Shown in pieces: positions 55,086 to 63,651 of a stretch of 64,000 nt of DNA. The position numbers and the translations under genes were made by a program. Origin of the DNA: Chitinophagaceae bacterium (lineage in GTDB: Bacteria > Bacteroidota > Bacteroidia > Chitinophagales > Chitinophagaceae). The stretch is from the NCBI GenBank assembly GCA_020847395.1, contig JADLCD010000032.1, positions 1 to 64,000 of the forward strand. The letters are read 5' to 3'. The notes under the pieces were generated by a model. The model had not been told where the DNA came from. It saw only the letters and a list, made by a program, of their open reading frames with translations, and made no database searches. How positions within the stretch are numbered: position 1 is the first letter of the stretch; every line of letters starts with the position of its first letter.

Positions 55086-55874
55086 CTATATAAATATTTC
55101 TCCTTTCAGATAGGTTATGGCATAGCCGCTCATTAAAACCCTGTCGCCTGCCAGCACACAATCAAGATGCCCTTTTCTTGCAGAAAGCTGGATGGCTTTC
55201 ATATTGTTCTTATTCAATACCGAAGCCCAGTAGGGCACAAGCAGCGTATGGGCAGATCCGGTAACCGGGTCTTCGTCAATGCCACTCTGTGGAAAAAAAC
55301 CTCTTGATACAAAATCAACTTCGTTGCCGGGAGCGGTTACCAGCAAACCACGAGCTTTTATAGTAGCAAGCGTTTTAAAATCAGGTTTAAGTCCTTCAAT
55401 GATTTTTTGATTATCAACCACCGCCATATAATCAAATTTGCCTTTATATACTTTTGATACTTCAATGTTTAATCCTTCAGCAATAGCGGGAGGTATATCG
55501 GTTACCACTTCAAAATTATCTGCCGGAAAATCTAAGGTGAGCTGCCCGTTTTTTTCTTTGCTCACTTTAAGCCAGCCGCTTTTTGAATTAAAGCTGATTT
55601 CATTTTCACTATACCCGAGATGATTGAAAAAGATATGCGCCGAAGCCAATGTAGCATGTCCGCATAATGCTACTTCAACAGTTGGTGTAAACCACCTGAT
55701 ATAATAGCCTCCATTTTCTTTAACAATGAATGCTGTTTCTGCGAGATTATTTTCCATAGCAATATTTTGCATCACATCATCGGGCAGCCATTCATCAAGC
55801 GGGCATACTGCCGCCGGGTTGCCGCCAAAAACTTTTTGTGTAAATGCATCTGCCTGGTATATGGAGATGGTCAT
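55086..55874 (-). CDS. PhzF-family isomerase-like protein
   Basis: A 262-residue protein of the PhzF/DHCDHI family, whose fold resembles diaminopimelate epimerase. It starts TISIYQADAFTQKVFGGNPA, has the catalytic Glu in MENNLAETAFIV (about residue 45), RWFTPTVEVALCGHATLASA, and in the second half SGIDEDPVTGSAHTLLVPYW. Most members outside phenazine clusters have unknown substrates. No phenazine genes are nearby, so no pathway is assigned. It lies 1 base upstream of rnhA. Confidence 0.9.
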   Translation of the reverse strand: MTISIYQADAFTQKVFGGNPAAVCPLDEWLPDDVMQNIAMENNLAETAFIVKENGGYYIRWFTPTVEVALCGHATLASAHIFFNHLGYSENEISFNSKSGWLKVSKEKNGQLTLDFPADNFEVVTDIPPAIAEGLNIEVSKVYKGKFDYMAVVDNQKIIEGLKPDFKTLATIKARGLLVTAPGNEVDFVSRGFFPQSGIDEDPVTGSAHTLLVPYWASVLNKNNMKAIQLSARKGHLDCVLAGDRVLMSGYAITYLKGEIFI

Positions 55875-55971
55875 AATGTTAAATTTCGGTTTTCAAATTT
55901 CAGATTGTAAGCATGCGTATTAGTCATAATTAATATAACACGTGCAATATTAGCGGTTATTTTTTGCCAAT

Positions 55972-56715
55972 TTAACCATACAGGTATTTATTCGGAATAT
56001 TTATGGGGAAATAATCTATTCCGTATTTGGCTTTTAACAGTATAGATACTACTTCATAAATCTGTTTTTCTGTTCTTTGAAATTGCCGTAGCAAGCCCAT
56101 CATCGCGTAGCTTACAGGATTAATTGAAGGTATGAATGTTTCCCATTCGTAGCCTTTGCCCCAAATAAGGCCGGGTACAGTTAACGATAAGTCTGCATTT
56201 TGAGCAACAAGAAAATTCATTACATCAATGCTATTATTCGCATGTTGATTAACTGTATGGAAAACAGGAGTCTGCCCGCCAAAACCGTTGCTGTCAAATC
56301 CTGCTTTTGCATTTATATCCGCGCCATATTTTACGAGCATTTTTGCACAGTGAATATGATTGTATTCCGCACAAATATGTAAAAGTGTTGCTTCAAGTAG
56401 TGGCGTAAAGGTACAGTCTAAAGAATATGTTTTAAATACCAGATCCTTATTATTGTTTAAATATTTTTCGAGCGAAGATGAGTCGTCAAGTAAAACAGCT
56501 AATAAGACTTTGTCATCAAACGCTACACCAAAATCTACAAAAACCTTAATACAATTTTTAAATCCGGGGCCACGGAGATACATGTTTATCAGCTCATAAA
56601 TAAGTGGTTTGCCTTTATGAAATTGATTGGGATCAACTCCATTTTGGAAACATTCTTTAATTCCTTCTGCTGAATGAACTTCAAAGTCTCCTATTATTTT
56701 TTGCAGGTAATCCAT
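55972..56715 (-). CDS. Ankyrin-repeat protein
   Basis: The start at ATG 56715 gives 247 residues (MDYLQKIIGDFEVHSAEGI). The frame reaches back to 56805, but that part is translated heptamer repeat. Ankyrin repeats are visible at about residues 95-165: TLLHICAEYNHIHCAKMLVK then YGADINAKAGFDSNGFGGQT, and VMNFLVAQNADLSLTVPG. The N-terminal GIKECFQNGVDPNQFHKGKP looks like a divergent repeat. No signal peptide. Probably a cytoplasmic protein-binding module; its partner is unknown. Confidence 0.82.
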   Translation of the reverse strand: MDYLQKIIGDFEVHSAEGIKECFQNGVDPNQFHKGKPLIYELINMYLRGPGFKNCIKVFVDFGVAFDDKVLLAVLLDDSSSLEKYLNNNKDLVFKTYSLDCTFTPLLEATLLHICAEYNHIHCAKMLVKYGADINAKAGFDSNGFGGQTPVFHTVNQHANNSIDVMNFLVAQNADLSLTVPGLIWGKGYEWETFIPSINPVSYAMMGLLRQFQRTEKQIYEVVSILLKAKYGIDYFPINIPNKYLYG

Positions 56716-56723
56716 TGTATCAG

Positions 56724-56840
56724 GTATCAGGTTTGTAGTTTGAAGTTTGGGGTTGCAAGTTTCGGTTTTCGAGGTATTCGACAAGGTTACAAGTTTTAGG
56801 TGCATCTAAACCATAAACTACAAACCATAAACCATAAACC
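56724..56840. repeat. Heptamer-phased arrays upstream of the ankyrin gene
   Basis: GT steps of exactly 7 bases run from 56724 to 56759 (six units) and again at 56786, 56793 and 56800. Then AAC steps of 7 run from 56809 to 56837 (AACCATA, AACTACA, AACCATA, AACCATA...). This gives the same GT-half then AAC-half order as the array between araB and araD. It fills the gap between two minus-strand genes. Confidence 0.8.
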
Positions 56841-56848
56841 CGCCTCCC

Positions 56849-58477
56849 TCACACCTGAAACACTCCTAAATTAAAACGTTCTGTATTTTTTTTATGATTT
56901 GCCGCGGCAATGCCTTCGGAAATAAGTTGCCGGGTTTCTCCCGGATCAACAATAGCGTCTACCCATAACCGTGCTGCGGCGTAATAGGGTGTTGTTTGTT
57001 TTTCGTACCGCTGCCTGATGTCGTCCAATATTTTTTTTTCTTCTGCCGGATCAATTTCTTTTCCTTTTGCTTTCAGTGCGCTTACCTGTATCTGCAATAA
57101 TGTTTTTGCAGCCTGCTCGCCGCCCATCACTGCTATGCGTGCAGAAGGCCATGCATATATAAACCTCGGGTCGTAGGCTTTACCGCACATGGCATAATTG
57201 CCTGCGCCAAAAGAATTGCCGATGATAATAGTAATTTTTGGGACAATGGAATTGGCTACAGCGTTCACCAGTTTAGCCCCATCTTTAATAATACCTGAAT
57301 GTTCACTCCTGCTGCCCACCATAAAACCTGTTACATCCTGCAAAAAAACCAGTGGTATATTTTTCTGGTTGCAATTCATAATAAAGCGTGCAGCCTTATC
57401 GGCGCTATCATTATATATTACTCCGCCCAACTGAATTTCACCTTTCTTGTTTTTAATAACTTTACGTTGATTGGCAACTATACCAACAGCCCAGCCGTCA
57501 ATGCGGGCATAACCGCATAAAATAGTTTGCCCGTAATCTTTTTTATACTGGTCAAAATCAGAATTATCCACCATTCTTTCAATGATCTCCAGCATATCAT
57601 AAGGCCTGGTTGGGTCTGCGGGCAGCATACCATAGATATCAGCCGGATCTTTTTTCGGCTTAATGCTTTTTATTCTGTTCAACCCCGCGGTTTCTTTTAC
57701 TCCCAGTTTTGAAATGATCTTTTTTACTTCGTCTAAGCATTGCTGTTCGGTGTCAAATTTATAATCTGCTATACCGCTTATTTCTGTATGCGTTGTTGCG
57801 CCGCCGAGTGTTTCTGCATCCACTTCTTCACCAATGGCAGCTTTTACAAGATAGGGTCCGGCTAAAAATATAGAGCCATTATTTTTTACCATCAGGGTTT
57901 CATCGCTCATGATGGGTAAATATGCGCCGCCTGCCACACAGGCGCCCATTACCGCGGCAATCTGCACAATACCCATTGCACTCATGCGGGCATTGTTTCG
58001 GAATATGCGTCCGAAATGTTCTTTATCGGGAAATATCTCATCCTGCATCGGGAGAAATACGCCTGCGCTATCTACAAGGTAAATGACGGGCAGGTTATTA
58101 TCCATAGCAATCTCCTGCATGCGCAGGTTTTTTTTGCCTGTAATGGGAAACCACGCGCCTGCCTTTACAGTTTGATCGTTGGCAACAATAACACATTGCC
58201 TGCCGCTCACATAGCCTACACCTGCAACTGTTCCCCCTGCCGGGCAACCACCCTGTTCTTCATACATTTCATAGCCCGCAAATGCCCCGATTTCTATGAA
58301 AGGTTTTCCTGCATCGCATAAATATTCAATTCTTTCTCTTGCGGTAAGTTTGTTTTTCTCCCATTGTTTTTCAATGGCTTTTTTACCACCGCCTGCATAA
58401 ATTTTTTCCAAAGCCATTCTTACCTGGCTCAGGGCAAGTTTATGCACGTCCTCATTTTTATTGTTTTCTATATTCAT
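56849..58477 (-). CDS. Acyl-CoA carboxylase carboxyltransferase (biotin-dependent, MccB-like)
   Basis: A 542-residue carboxyltransferase with two crotonase-like halves. The N half has KLTARERIEYLCDAGKPFIE, AGYEMYEEQGGCPAGGTVAG, and DSAGVFLPMQDEIFPDKEHF then GRIFRNNARMSAMGI, followed by VMGACVAGGAYLPIMSDET. The C half has IPLVFLQDVTGFMVG, IPKITIIIGNSFGAGNYAMC and ARIAVMGGEQAAKTLLQIQ. The middle insert resembles methylcrotonyl-CoA carboxylase beta more than the propionyl enzyme, suggesting a role in leucine breakdown. The biotinylated partner is not in this window, so the substrate is an inference. Confidence 0.88.
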   Translation of the reverse strand: MNIENNKNEDVHKLALSQVRMALEKIYAGGGKKAIEKQWEKNKLTARERIEYLCDAGKPFIEIGAFAGYEMYEEQGGCPAGGTVAGVGYVSGRQCVIVANDQTVKAGAWFPITGKKNLRMQEIAMDNNLPVIYLVDSAGVFLPMQDEIFPDKEHFGRIFRNNARMSAMGIVQIAAVMGACVAGGAYLPIMSDETLMVKNNGSIFLAGPYLVKAAIGEEVDAETLGGATTHTEISGIADYKFDTEQQCLDEVKKIISKLGVKETAGLNRIKSIKPKKDPADIYGMLPADPTRPYDMLEIIERMVDNSDFDQYKKDYGQTILCGYARIDGWAVGIVANQRKVIKNKKGEIQLGGVIYNDSADKAARFIMNCNQKNIPLVFLQDVTGFMVGSRSEHSGIIKDGAKLVNAVANSIVPKITIIIGNSFGAGNYAMCGKAYDPRFIYAWPSARIAVMGGEQAAKTLLQIQVSALKAKGKEIDPAEEKKILDDIRQRYEKQTTPYYAAARLWVDAIVDPGETRQLISEGIAAANHKKNTERFNLGVFQV

Positions 58478-58492
58478 TTACATTTTTTTAAA

Positions 58493-58545
58493 AAACCTAT
58501 AGGGTTTGCAGCGCTGCTCTTCAGCCCGGCAAACCCTATAGGTTT
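58493..58545. repeat. 17-bp-stem palindrome (second copy)
   Basis: AAACCTATAGGGTTTGC pairs perfectly with the segment 58529-58545 around a 19-base loop. Its loop matches the reverse complement of the copy at 38009-38061 except at a few central bases, so the two copies are in opposite orientation. It lies in the 90-base gap between two minus-strand genes. Confidence 0.85.
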
Positions 58546-58567
58546 AATGGTTTAAACCGGCATCATT

Positions 58568-58945
58568 TTATTTTGCCCAATAATCAACCACTACCGCTTT
58601 ATCAAGATATGGTTTTAATATTTCAACAAAAGCTTTATGTTCCGGATGTGGCAGATATACTTCCCTGTCTTTTTCAGATGCGAAGGTTACAAAAAAGCAA
58701 TGCGTTAAACCTTCATTCAGTCCTTCGGGACTGTTGTTGGTGCCCCATTCAAATGCTTTTACCTCTTTGATTTTTGAAGGTAATGCTTTAAATGCATCTT
58801 CTACTTTTTTTACCTGCTCAGGAGTAGCACTTTCCTTAAACTTAAATAGTACAACGTGACGTAACATTTTCTGATCTTTATTATTTGCTGAAATGATGGT
58901 TGCCGAAATAGTAAATACTGCAATAATTAAAATGAAATTTCTCAT
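58568..58945 (-). CDS. Secreted Dabb-domain (stress-responsive A/B barrel) protein
   Basis: A 125-residue protein. The N-terminal hydrophobic stretch (MRNFILIIAVFTISATIISA) looks like a signal peptide. The rest is a Dabb dimeric alpha/beta-barrel domain: LRHVVLFKFKESATPEQVKK, AFKALPSKIKEVKAFEWGTN, THCFFVTFASEKDREVYLPH, then PEHKAFVEILKPYL. Some members are cyclases or degrade small aromatics, but most are uncharacterised. A heptamer array with GGT every 7 bases (58966-58994) lies just upstream. Confidence 0.85.
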   Translation of the reverse strand: MRNFILIIAVFTISATIISANNKDQKMLRHVVLFKFKESATPEQVKKVEDAFKALPSKIKEVKAFEWGTNNSPEGLNEGLTHCFFVTFASEKDREVYLPHPEHKAFVEILKPYLDKAVVVDYWAK

Positions 58946-58965
58946 ATTGATTGTTTTATTTTTGA

Positions 58966-59011
58966 GGTGTATGGTATAGGGTAAAAGGTGTAAGGCTTTA
59001 TACCTTACACC
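58966..59011. repeat. Heptamer array plus hairpin between Dabb and NagB-like genes
   Basis: GGT/GGC steps begin at 58966, 58973, 58980, 58987 and 58994, an exact 7-base phase. The last units can fold with the following TACCTTACACCTC segment into a hairpin. Confidence 0.65.
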
Positions 59012-59056
59012 TCAAATGTATATGTTTTTTAAAAACACTAAATCAAAGGTTTGTCT

Positions 59057-59779
59057 ATGAACATTATTATTTCTGAAGATTATGCTGCAATGTCGCGCAG
59101 GGCGGCAAACGATGTTAAAAGAATAATACAACAAAAGCCAGGCTGCCTGGTTTGTATTCCATCAGGCGATACACCAACAGGCATGTATAATAACCTGGCT
59201 GAAGATTATAAAGCAGGTAAACTAAATATTGAGCAAACTTATTTTGTTGGGTTAGACGAATGGGGTGGATTAAATAAAGAAGATAATGGCAGTTGCGGGT
59301 ATTACCTGCACAAATATTTTCTTAACCCATTGCAGGTAAAAAAAGAAAAATATTTTTTGTTTGATGGTAAAGCGGGCGATTTAAAAAGCGAATGTGTAAA
59401 AGCTGAAGCCTTTATTGATGCAAGAGGCGGAATTGAACTTGCTATTCTTGGACTTGGTATGAACGGTCATCTTGGTATTAATGAACCGGGTGTATCCCCG
59501 GAATTACGAACACATGTTATTCAGCTTGATGAGCTCACCAAAAAAGTTGGACAAAAATATTTTGATAAAGCAACATTGCTTAATACCGGTATAACCATTG
59601 GCTTGCAATTACTGCTTGAAGCAAAAACAATTTTTCTTTTAGTGAGCGGAAAACATAAAACTGGTATACTTAACCAGGTGCTGAATGGAGAAATATCGAA
59701 CAAAGTTCCTGCGAGTTTATTACGCAACCACGGTAATTGTTTTGTGTATGTGGATAAAGACGCGGGAGAAAAAATTTAA
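59057..59779 (+). CDS. NagB/AgaI-like aminosugar-6-phosphate deaminase/isomerase
   Basis: A 240-residue protein of the glucosamine/galactosamine-6-phosphate isomerase family. ATG 59057 is used; TTG 59051 is possible. It has LVCIPSGDTPTGMYNNL (phosphate loop, about residues 33-50) and TYFVGLDEWGGLNKEDNGSC (about 72-91). LAILGLGMNGHLGINEPG holds the ring-opening histidine (about 135), and SGKHKTGILNQVL the C-terminal phosphate contact. DEWGGL followed by GSC is closer to the galactosamine-6-phosphate (AgaI) branch than to classic NagB, so the exact substrate is open. Both give a keto-sugar phosphate plus ammonia for glycolysis. It is divergent from the Dabb gene. Confidence 0.85.
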   Translation: MNIIISEDYAAMSRRAANDVKRIIQQKPGCLVCIPSGDTPTGMYNNLAEDYKAGKLNIEQTYFVGLDEWGGLNKEDNGSCGYYLHKYFLNPLQVKKEKYFLFDGKAGDLKSECVKAEAFIDARGGIELAILGLGMNGHLGINEPGVSPELRTHVIQLDELTKKVGQKYFDKATLLNTGITIGLQLLLEAKTIFLLVSGKHKTGILNQVLNGEISNKVPASLLRNHGNCFVYVDKDAGEKI

Positions 59780-59786
59780 GGCATAT

Positions 59787-59814
59787 GTAGAGACAAGGCA
59801 TGCCTTGTTTCTAC
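59787..59814. repeat. Palindromic repeat after the NagB-like gene (copy 2 of 2)
   Basis: A 28-base near-perfect palindrome with ends GTAGAGACAA and TTGTTTCTAC, 8 bases after the stop. It is a close relative of the palindrome at 30114-30143, also just past a stop codon. Confidence 0.75.
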
Positions 59815-59912
59815 GCGAATAAAACAAAAGCAGTACTCTTAATGAATACTGCTTTTTGTTGGTTTTACACTGATAGATTATTAATTATCTCTCGTATAAC
59901 CTACTTTACCGA

Positions 59913-60230
59913 TTACTGTGCAAGTTTGATTTCACCTACATCTGTAGCTGCACCATCTTTAACTTCAACACCATCTTTAGCGGCATTTTTAAATGGAGCT
60001 TTGGCCTCGATAATTACCTGGTAAGTACCGGGTTTAACATCGCCTATTTCAAATGCACCATTGGCTATATCTGCTTTAACTGTATCAGTACCTGAAATAG
60101 CCCAAGCTCTAACTGCTGCATCTGCAGGTGCCACTGTTCCTTTAACAGAACCATTTGTTATTACATTGAATGCGAACAATCCGGCAGTCAAAATACCTAA
60201 GCCTGCCAATGTTAATCTTGCTTTTTTCAT
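59913..60230 (-). CDS. Small secreted carboxypeptidase-regulatory-like domain protein
   Basis: A 105-residue protein with a signal-peptide-like start (RLTLAGLGILTAGLFAFNV). A single beta-sandwich of the carboxypeptidase-D regulatory type follows (GSVKGTVAPADAAVRAWAIS, GAFEIGDVKPGTYQVIIEAK, then ATDVGEIKLAQ). These small domains usually act as structural or anchoring modules. No partner is evident from the neighbours. The 349 bases upstream up to parE contain no gene I can support, only promoter-like elements near parE. Confidence 0.8.
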   Translation of the reverse strand: MKKARLTLAGLGILTAGLFAFNVITNGSVKGTVAPADAAVRAWAISGTDTVKADIANGAFEIGDVKPGTYQVIIEAKAPFKNAAKDGVEVKDGAATDVGEIKLAQ

Positions 60231-60507
60231 ACCTCTGGAATTTTTATGTTTATCTAATAAATTGATTTATTCTTTCCGAGGAGTGAGATTAGATGGGATG
60301 CAGGTATAAAGACAACTACTGTGCCAAAAAATAAAACGCCCTTATGTTAAAATGCTTTAACACTTTAATGGAGTATAGCAAAACCTGTGGCGGTAAGCAT
60401 TTCTGTTATCAACTTCGGTTATACATAACCGTTATATATATGCCTGGCATTAACCGGGATATTCACAGGCGTGCATATTCAGAAATGCATCTGTTCTTCT
60501 CTTTTAT

Positions 60508-60558
60508 TATATTTGCCGCGTTTATAAAATACTAAAATAATTAGTATACATTTGCCGC
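60508..60558 (+). promoter_or_regulatory. Twin -7-like elements upstream of parE
   Basis: TATATTTGCCGC (60508-60519) and TACATTTGCCGC (60547-60558) are 39 bases apart. Both match TAnnTTTG and share the following CCGC(A/G)TTT. Strong -33 partners are not visible. The second would start transcription about 20 bases before the parE ATG. Confidence 0.4.
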
Positions 60559-60579
60559 ATTTTACAACCCAATATTGAT

Positions 60580-62475
60580 ATGGCAGAAGCGAAACAGAAT
60601 TTGTTTGACTATAACGAAGACTCCATTAAATCTCTCGACTGGCGTGAGCATATACGCCTGCGCCCCGGTATGTATATCGGTAAGCTGGGCGATGGCAGCA
60701 GTGCCGATGATGGTATTTATGTATTATTGAAAGAAGTGCTTGATAACTGTATTGACGAGCATATGATGGGCTATGGAAAGCAGGTTGAAATAACTGTTGA
60801 AGGAAAAACCGTAACGGTAAGAGATTATGGCCGCGGTATTCCCCTGGGTAAAGTGGTTGATGTGGTGAGCAAGATAAACACCGGCGCTAAATACGACAGC
60901 AAAGCCTTTCAGAAATCTGTAGGTTTAAATGGTGTTGGTACCAAAGCGGTGAATGCGCTCAGTAATTATTTTAAAGTAACCGCTGTAAGAGATGGTAAGC
61001 AAAAAACCGCGGAGTTTGAGAGAGGTATTTTAATTAAGGAACATAAGGAAGCCAAGTCGGATGAAAGCAATGGCACACTGGTAACTTTTATACCTGATGA
61101 AGGCGTTTTCAGAAATTTTCATTTTCAGCAGGAGTATATTGATAACCTGATTTGGAATTATTGCTACCTGAACGCGGGTTTAATCATCAGCTTCAATGGA
61201 AAAAAATATGTAAGTAAGAATGGTTTGTTAGACCTGCTTCAGAGAAAAACAAACCCCGATGAACTCAGGTATCCTATTATTCATCTTAAAGGCGAGGATA
61301 TTGAACTTGCTATTACGCATAACAATGATTATGGTGAAGAGATTTTCAGTTTTGTGAACGGGCAGTATACTACGCAGGGTGGTACGCATCAACAGGCTTT
61401 TCGCGAAGCATTTGTAAAAGTGGTGAGGGATTTCTATAAAAAGGATTATGATTTTGCTGATATCAGGCAAAGTATTGTGGCAGCAGTGGCTGTGCGTGTG
61501 GTGGAGCCGGTGTTTGAAAGCCAGACAAAAACAAAACTCGGTTCTCAGTACATAGAAGAGGGTGGCACAAGCATGAAGAATTTTGTGTTTGAGTTTTTAT
61601 CTAAAGAGTTAGATAATTACCTGCACAAAAATCCAGCCACTGCAGATGCGCTGAAAAAACGCATTGAGCAAAGTGAAAGAGAACGCAAAGAGCTGGCAGG
61701 CATAAAAAAGCTTGCAAATGAAAGAGCAAAGAAAGCCAACCTGCATAACCGCAAACTGCGCGATTGCCGCATACATTTAAATGATGAGCCTCCAGGTAAG
61801 GGCAAAGAAGATTTTCATGCAAGGCAATTGGATAGTACCATTTTTATTACTGAGGGTGATTCTGCAAGCGGCTCTATTACCAAAGCCCGTGATGTGGAAA
61901 CGCAGGCGGTGTTTAGTCTGCGTGGTAAACCGTTAAACTGTTTTGGCCTTACCAAAAAAGTGGTGTACGAAAATGAAGAGTTTAACCTGTTGCAACACGC
62001 ACTGAACATTGAAGAAGGTATTGAGGGTTTGCGCTATAACAATATTGTTGTAGCAACAGATGCCGACGTAGACGGTATGCATATCCGTTTGCTGTTGCTT
62101 ACCTTCTTCCTGCAATTTTTCCCTGATCTTGTAAAGAACGGGCATGTATATATATTGGAAACGCCTTTATTCCGCGTAAGAAACAAACAGGAAACCATTT
62201 ATTGTTATGACGAAGTGGAAAAGCAGGCAGCCGCTAAAAAATTAGGAAGTAAACCTGAGATCACCAGGTTTAAAGGATTGGGTGAAATTTCTCCGGATGA
62301 GTTTGTAAAATTCATCAGTTCAGATATGCGCAAGCAACCGGTGATGGTAATGCCCGAAACACATTTGCAGCAATTGCTGGAATATTATATGGGCAAGAAT
62401 ACCCAGGAAAGACAGGAATTTATTATTGATAATTTAAGAGTGGAGATTGATTTGGCGGAAGGGGAAAGTAAATAG
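60580..62475 (+). CDS. parE: DNA topoisomerase IV, subunit B
   Basis: The ATPase subunit of a type IIA topoisomerase, 631 residues. The GHKL ATPase has [37 protein letters not shown] (Mg-binding Asn), [20 protein letters not shown] and [15 protein letters not shown]. The TOPRIM domain has [10 protein letters not shown] (about residue 425) and [16 protein letters not shown]. It is named parE rather than gyrB because of its short length, its divergence from gyrase and the linked parC start at 63652. The enzyme decatenates daughter chromosomes. Confidence 0.9.
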   Translation: MAEAKQNLFDYNEDSIKSLDWREHIRLRPGMYIGKLGDGSSADDGIYVLLKEVLDNCIDEHMMGYGKQVEITVEGKTVTVRDYGRGIPLGKVVDVVSKINTGAKYDSKAFQKSVGLNGVGTKAVNALSNYFKVTAVRDGKQKTAEFERGILIKEHKEAKSDESNGTLVTFIPDEGVFRNFHFQQEYIDNLIWNYCYLNAGLIISFNGKKYVSKNGLLDLLQRKTNPDELRYPIIHLKGEDIELAITHNNDYGEEIFSFVNGQYTTQGGTHQQAFREAFVKVVRDFYKKDYDFADIRQSIVAAVAVRVVEPVFESQTKTKLGSQYIEEGGTSMKNFVFEFLSKELDNYLHKNPATADALKKRIEQSERERKELAGIKKLANERAKKANLHNRKLRDCRIHLNDEPPGKGKEDFHARQLDSTIFITEGDSASGSITKARDVETQAVFSLRGKPLNCFGLTKKVVYENEEFNLLQHALNIEEGIEGLRYNNIVVATDADVDGMHIRLLLLTFFLQFFPDLVKNGHVYILETPLFRVRNKQETIYCYDEVEKQAAAKKLGSKPEITRFKGLGEISPDEFVKFISSDMRKQPVMVMPETHLQQLLEYYMGKNTQERQEFIIDNLRVEIDLAEGESK

Positions 62476-62481
62476 TGGTAA

Positions 62482-62669
62482 TAAGTAGTAAGTAGTAAGA
62501 AGTAAGTAGTAAGAAGTAAGTAGTAAGAAGTAAGTAGTAAGAAGTAAGTGGTAAGAAGTAAGTGGTAAGAAGTAAGTGGTAGGAAGTAAGTGGTAGGAAG
62601 TAAGTGGTAGGAAGTAAGTGGTAGGAAGTAAGTGGTAAGAAGTAAGTAGTAAGAAGTAAGCGGTAAGAT
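62482..62669. repeat. Purine-rich tandem heptamer/14-mer array after parE
   Basis: About 13 copies of a 14-base unit (TAAGAAG plus TAAGTAG/TAAGTGG, with TAGGAAG variants in the middle) repeat with an exact 7-base phase from 62482. The plus strand is almost free of C, giving strong strand asymmetry. The array starts 7 bases after the parE stop. Copy number probably varies between strains. Confidence 0.92.
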
Positions 62670-62742
62670 GGTTACAGGTTTCAAGTTACAGGTATTTAAA
62701 CTATAAACCTGTTACTGAATTTACAAGATCTGCAAAGCTTAT

Positions 62743-62811
62743 AACCTGAAACCTGAAACTTGCAACCTGAAACTTGCAACCCGCAACAACAAACAATAAA
62801 CAACAAACCGA
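62743..62811. repeat. AAC-type heptamer array before the DUF1835 gene
   Basis: AAC occurs at 62743, 62750, 62757 and on to 62806, ten steps of exactly 7 bases (AACCTGA, AACCTGA, AACTTGC, AACCTGA, AACTTGC, AACCCGC, AACAACA, AACAATA, AACAACA). It ends a few bases before the ATG at 62814, so it makes up the apparent leader of that gene. Confidence 0.85.
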
Positions 62812-62813
62812 TC

Positions 62814-63647
62814 ATGATACACATTGTATTTAACGAAGCCGATGTTGACGTGTTGAATAAAGCTATTGAGCTTGATGAAACCCTGCAGGGAAATGTGATA
62901 CAGATAAAAGATGATTATGCAGTTGGTCCTGTTTCAAATTTATATATGAGTGAAGGAATAGCTGCAAGAAAAGCCTGGTGGAGTGAAGTGCTGGCTGGCG
63001 GCGATTTAAACGGAAAGGCTGATGACGGTTCCGTGAATGATTATGATACCGTGGCAACCCTGGTGGGCACCTTACGTCGTGATCCAGAGGAAAAAGTTTG
63101 GATTTGGGCAGCGCAGAATAAACATGATGTAAGCGGTTATTACTGGCTGCTGCATTATATGAAAGAATTCCAGGGGCGCGTGTTGATTCTTTATTTGAAT
63201 AACCTGCCTTTTATTAATGAAAAGGGAAATATTTTTTACCCGGAATGGCTGCATGTAATTCCGCCTAAGGAATTTATTAAAGCAAAAAAATTAGCACGCC
63301 CCATTACATTAAGCGAGTTTGAAGTAGACCCTGATGAATGGATTAAACTCAGTAATGAAAACAAAGCCGTGCGTATATTGGAAGGCGGAAAAAAACTGGT
63401 ACAGTATAACGATGATTTTTATGATGCCGACCTGAAAAAATATATTACAAAAGACTGGCAGAAAGGTAATAAAGTCATTGCTCATTTTCTTTCAAAAAGC
63501 AAACATACTACCGGTGATGCCTACCTGCTATGGCGACTGAAAAAGCTGATTGAGAAAGGAGAATATGATGTGCAGGGTGAGGTGAAAAATATGAAGGATT
63601 TTGAAATAAAGACAAAAGCAGCAGTTACTGAAACCGTAAGTGAATAA
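62814..63647 (+). CDS. DUF1835 domain protein
   Basis: The start at ATG 62814 (277 residues) is preferred over the frame start at 62760, which is translated heptamer repeat. The N-terminal MIHIVFNEADVDVLNKAIEL and VIQIKDDYAVGPVSNLYMSE match DUF1835, and the C-terminal half (about 150-270, ARPITLSEFEVDPDEWIKLS and HFLSKSKHTTGDAYLLWRLK) resembles the DUF3658 region that often follows it. The function is unknown; the domain has been noted near toxin-like and signalling contexts but no reaction is established. Its position between parE and parC, 4 bases before parC, suggests co-transcription with topoisomerase IV. Confidence 0.82.
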   Translation: MIHIVFNEADVDVLNKAIELDETLQGNVIQIKDDYAVGPVSNLYMSEGIAARKAWWSEVLAGGDLNGKADDGSVNDYDTVATLVGTLRRDPEEKVWIWAAQNKHDVSGYYWLLHYMKEFQGRVLILYLNNLPFINEKGNIFYPEWLHVIPPKEFIKAKKLARPITLSEFEVDPDEWIKLSNENKAVRILEGGKKLVQYNDDFYDADLKKYITKDWQKGNKVIAHFLSKSKHTTGDAYLLWRLKKLIEKGEYDVQGEVKNMKDFEIKTKAAVTETVSE

Positions 63648-63651
63648 TATT

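Noticed and set aside
62385-62684. A 99-residue minus-strand frame rich in LLTTYF repeats
   Set aside because: It is only the translation of the purine-rich tandem array and the parE end; the 14-base unit read in three frames makes a false repeat protein.
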